Source: CAZHVS01 sp964536015
GTDB taxonomy: Bacteria > Bacteroidota > Ignavibacteria > Ignavibacteriales > Ignavibacteriaceae
Length of the DNA: 35,905 nt
Direction of reading: 5' to 3'
NCBI GenBank assembly: GCA_964536015.1
Contig: CAZHVS010000028.1
Location: forward strand, 1 to 35,905
Part shown: positions 33,642-35,905 of the stretch, piece after piece
How positions within the stretch are numbered: the first letter of the stretch is position 1
Layout: each line of letters begins with the position of its first letter
The notes under the pieces: generated by a model
The model's input: only the letters and a program-made list of their open reading frames with translations
Told to the model about the DNA's origin: nothing
Database searches by the model: none
Translations under genes and position numbers: made by a program

Positions 33642-35765
33642 ATGAAAAAAATTTTTTCTATTCTTATCGCGCTTAGCAGTTTCGTCTTTGCCCAAAGTGG
33701 TTGGAACTGGCAAAATCCATTACCTCAGGGAAATACTTTGAACTCTGCTAAGTTTGTTTCTTCAACTTCAGGTTATGTTTGTGGTGAATCAGGTACTATT
33801 CTTAAAACAATTAACAGTGGTCTATCTTGGGCAAAATTGAACACAGGAATAAGCTCTCATTTGAACTCGTTATGTTTTATAAATTCTACTACTGGTTTTG
33901 CTGCAGGTGAAGAAGGTTACATAATTAAAACTACAAATGAAGGAAATTCGTGGATTAGTCAATTTATTGATTCAATGATAATTCTTAACGCAATTTATTT
34001 TGTTGATGCTAATACGGGATATGCTGTGGGCGGTACTGCTTCCGGATTTGGCAGTGTAATATTAAAAACTAGCAATGGTGGAACAAATTGGATAACTCAA
34101 ACAAGTCCTAATAATAATCAATTATACAGTGTGCATTTTACTGATGCAAATAATGGTTGTGCTGTTGGAATTTCAGGAACAATAATTAAAACAACTAATG
34201 GTGGAACTAACTGGATATCTGTTACAAGTGGCACGTTTAATGGATTATATTCTATTACATTTCTTGATGCATCTACTGGTTTTATAGTTGGCAACGGTGG
34301 AGTTGTTTTTAAGACAACTGACGGAGGAGCAAACTGGACTTCTATAACAAGTGGTTCATTTGAATGGCTGCAGGAAGTAACCTTCGTGGATACAAACAAT
34401 GGATTTATAATTGGCAATTACGGAACTATTCTAAAAACAACTAATGGTGGCACTAACTGGGCAACTCAAACTGTAAGTTCAACAAAAGATTTTTATACGA
34501 TTGCTTTTATTAACACTAACTATGGTTTTGCTTTTGGTGAATTCGGAAATACAATTAGTACAACTGATGGCGGAAATTCCTGGGTTATTAATTCATCTGG
34601 AACAAATGTTACTTTACAGGGCAGCTTCTTTACTGATTCAATTACTGGTTACATAGTAGGTGACAATGGTACGGTTTTAAAAACTACCAATGCAGGTTCA
34701 AATTGGACTGAATTATCAACTAATAATTTTGAGTGGTTACAATCAGTATATTTTCCATCAGCAAATGTTGGTTATGTTGTTGGCAGTGGTGGAACCATTC
34801 TTAAAACTACAAATGCAGGTTCTTCATGGGCAGCGCAGACTAGCGGTGTAACTGAATGGCTAACTGGAGTTCAATTTGTGGATGAAAACAATGGTTATGT
34901 TGTAGGTTATTATGGAACAATTCTTAAAACCACGAACGGAGGGAATAGCTGGACGACCTTAACAAGCGGAACTAATTGTCTTCTTATGTCGCTGCATTTT
35001 TTTGATGCCAATAATGGTTTTGTTGCCGGTGGTGATAGTTATGGCGGAACAGGAATAATTTTAAAAACCACAAATGGTGGAACAAGCTGGGTAACTCAGT
35101 ATAATGAAGCATTAACTATTATTTATTCAATTCAGTTTTTAGATGCTAGTAACGGATATGCAATTGGTTCGGTATTTACAGGTTTAAATAGCGTAATTCT
35201 TAAAACAACAAACGGCGGTTCTACTTGGGTTGCCCAGGAAAGTAATACGCTCGAAAGTCTTTATAGTGGATTTTTTGTAAATCAAAATACTGGTTATGCT
35301 GTTGGGTATAACGGAATAGTTTTATCTACCACTAATGGCGGTGTAAACTGGAATTTTCAATCTTCCGGCACAAGAAACAGTCTGTACTCTATTAGATTTA
35401 ATGCTTCCAACACAGGTTATATTGTTGGTGAAGGCGGCACAATCCTTAAAACCACTAATGGTGGGGTTTCTTTTGTAAGAGATTATTCAGGTACGCTGCT
35501 ATACGGTTATGAGTTATACCAGAATTATCCAAATCCATTTAATCCTTCTACAACAATTTCTTTTCAGCTTCCTGAAAACAGTCATGTAATTCTTAATATC
35601 TATAATCAGGTTGGAGAGAAATTAACAACACTTATAAATGAAGAAATGAGTGTAGGTAATCATAAAGTTAATTTCAACGCTTCGAATCTTGCTTCAGGTA
35701 TTTACTTTTACGAACTTACAACTCCAAAAGTTAGATTGACAAAGAAACTTATTCTCATAAAATAA
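33642..35765 (+). CDS. secreted YCF48/Asp-box propeller protein with T9SS sorting domain
   Basis: 707 residues. Signal peptide 1-17 (MKKIFSILIALSSFVFA). Residues about 25-620 contain fourteen repeats of roughly 42-45 residues with core 'GTILKTTNGGxxW' followed by 'LxSVxFxDxNxGYxVG', matching the YCF48/BNR-like photosystem II assembly-factor repeats and sialidase Asp-boxes. Such proteins form large beta-propellers that bind partners or glycans; no enzymatic residues are evident. CTD from about 625: 'ELYQNYPNPFNPSTTISF', 'IYNQVGEKLTTLI', 'LASGIYFYEL', ending 'LTKKLILIK'. It begins 27 bases after the arylsulfotransferase-like copy 2 and ends the cargo run. Confidence 0.88.
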   Translation: MKKIFSILIALSSFVFAQSGWNWQNPLPQGNTLNSAKFVSSTSGYVCGESGTILKTINSGLSWAKLNTGISSHLNSLCFINSTTGFAAGEEGYIIKTTNEGNSWISQFIDSMIILNAIYFVDANTGYAVGGTASGFGSVILKTSNGGTNWITQTSPNNNQLYSVHFTDANNGCAVGISGTIIKTTNGGTNWISVTSGTFNGLYSITFLDASTGFIVGNGGVVFKTTDGGANWTSITSGSFEWLQEVTFVDTNNGFIIGNYGTILKTTNGGTNWATQTVSSTKDFYTIAFINTNYGFAFGEFGNTISTTDGGNSWVINSSGTNVTLQGSFFTDSITGYIVGDNGTVLKTTNAGSNWTELSTNNFEWLQSVYFPSANVGYVVGSGGTILKTTNAGSSWAAQTSGVTEWLTGVQFVDENNGYVVGYYGTILKTTNGGNSWTTLTSGTNCLLMSLHFFDANNGFVAGGDSYGGTGIILKTTNGGTSWVTQYNEALTIIYSIQFLDASNGYAIGSVFTGLNSVILKTTNGGSTWVAQESNTLESLYSGFFVNQNTGYAVGYNGIVLSTTNGGVNWNFQSSGTRNSLYSIRFNASNTGYIVGEGGTILKTTNGGVSFVRDYSGTLLYGYELYQNYPNPFNPSTTISFQLPENSHVILNIYNQVGEKLTTLINEEMSVGNHKVNFNASNLASGIYFYELTTPKVRLTKKLILIK

Positions 35766-35817
35766 AATAATCATAGTGTGTATTTATAAAATTAAGTACA
35801 CAACTATTTAAAACTAA

Positions 35818-35843
35818 AAGTGCGAACTTGTAAGTTCGCACTT
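35818..35843 (-). terminator. hairpin terminator between cargo genes and tRNA-Lys
   Basis: Perfect 12-base inverted repeat AAGTGCGAACTT/AAGTTCGCACTT (35818-35829 and 35832-35843); in practice the loop opens to about 6 bases. On the minus strand it is followed by a T-rich run (CTTTTAGTTTT), fitting a terminator for the tRNA. On + the tail is AATTTA, so it is weaker there but may serve both convergent units. Confidence 0.7.
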
Positions 35844-35851
35844 AATTTACG

Positions 35852-35905
35852 TGCACCTTGCCGGACTCGAACCGGCGACCTGTTGATTAAGAGTCAAATG
35901 CTCTA
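35852..35905 (-). tRNA. tRNA-Lys(CTT), 3' part, truncated by window end
   Basis: On the minus strand the sequence contains the end of the D arm (TAGAGC), an anticodon loop CTCTTAA with anticodon CTT at 35891-35889, a variable loop, the T arm GCCGG-TTCGAGT-CCGGC and the acceptor 3' strand AAGGTGC with discriminator A at 35852. CTT reads the Lys codon AAG. CCA is not encoded (ACG follows). The 5' acceptor half and part of the D arm lie beyond 35905. Confidence 0.93.

Noticed and set aside
34118..34417. Antisense open frame in the YCF48-like gene
   Set aside because: It mirrors the repetitive sense coding sequence; no ribosome site or domain, so a shadow frame.
33750..35480. Regular repeats that could suggest a CRISPR or satellite array
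   Set aside because: Period is about 130 bases, in frame, and codes for the YCF48-type protein repeats; repeats are divergent.

Overview
The window looks like a low-GC chromosomal segment from the Bacteroidota/Chlorobiota (FCB) group, most probably an Ignavibacteria-like bacterium. The reasons are: four secreted proteins end in a type IX secretion (T9SS) C-terminal sorting domain with the 'YPNPFNPST'-type motif common in that lineage; a PorZ-like propeller protein is present; four intergenic sites fit the Bacteroidota promoter pattern TTG-N19/20-TAnnTTTG; and there is a menaquinone methyltransferase and several TPR/PAS-rich histidine kinases. The lineage call is inference. Nearly all of the window is coding, and the only gene-free stretch over 300 bases is 28382-28694.

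Layout. 1-760: a 21-bp tandem repeat and a small fibronectin-III protein of visibly G-richer composition. 958-2172: an outer-membrane barrel protein with a recognisable promoter and terminator. 2290-4594: AhpD-like protein, amidohydrolase and RdgB, all on +. 4599-9134 (minus): rsmA, a PAP2 phosphatase, menG and a TPR histidine kinase, behind a strong promoter at 9169-9198. 9244-10224: ROK sugar kinase. 10286-17251 (minus): a signalling cluster of a 5xPAS+GAF membrane histidine kinase, an Rcp1-type single-domain response regulator, a cobalamin-binding sensor with CarH photoreceptor residues, and a soluble histidine kinase. 17409-21653 (minus): PorZ-like protein followed closely by an ABC-F ATPase. 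21832-23840 (minus): crp-family regulator, PHP phosphoesterase and ribH, divergent from gap (23995-25053), which has its own terminator. 25089-26913 (minus): queE-queD-truA, overlapping tRNA-modification genes. 27041-28381: an ATP-cone/uridine-kinase fusion. 28695-35765: four T9SS cargo genes in a row (CotH, two arylsulfotransferase-like paralogues, a 14-repeat YCF48-like propeller). 35852-35905: the 3' part of tRNA-Lys(CTT) on minus, cut by the window end.

The most interesting unit is 10286-17251. The B12 protein carries the Wx9EH and ExHxxG signatures, plus the intervening Val, of the light-sensing adenosylcobalamin domain of CarH. It lacks a MerR-type DNA-binding domain and sits 12 bp upstream of a soluble histidine kinase and beside a phytochrome-type response regulator. 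This suggests a B12-based light (or cobalamin) sensor that signals through phosphotransfer rather than by binding DNA. The second unusual protein is the nucleoside-kinase-like protein with an N-terminal ATP-cone, a domain best known from ribonucleotide reductase regulation. Start codons were re-chosen from the longest open frame at seven genes (rdgB, TPR kinase, B12 sensor, PAS kinase, truA, queD, ATP-cone kinase); reasons are given in each entry.
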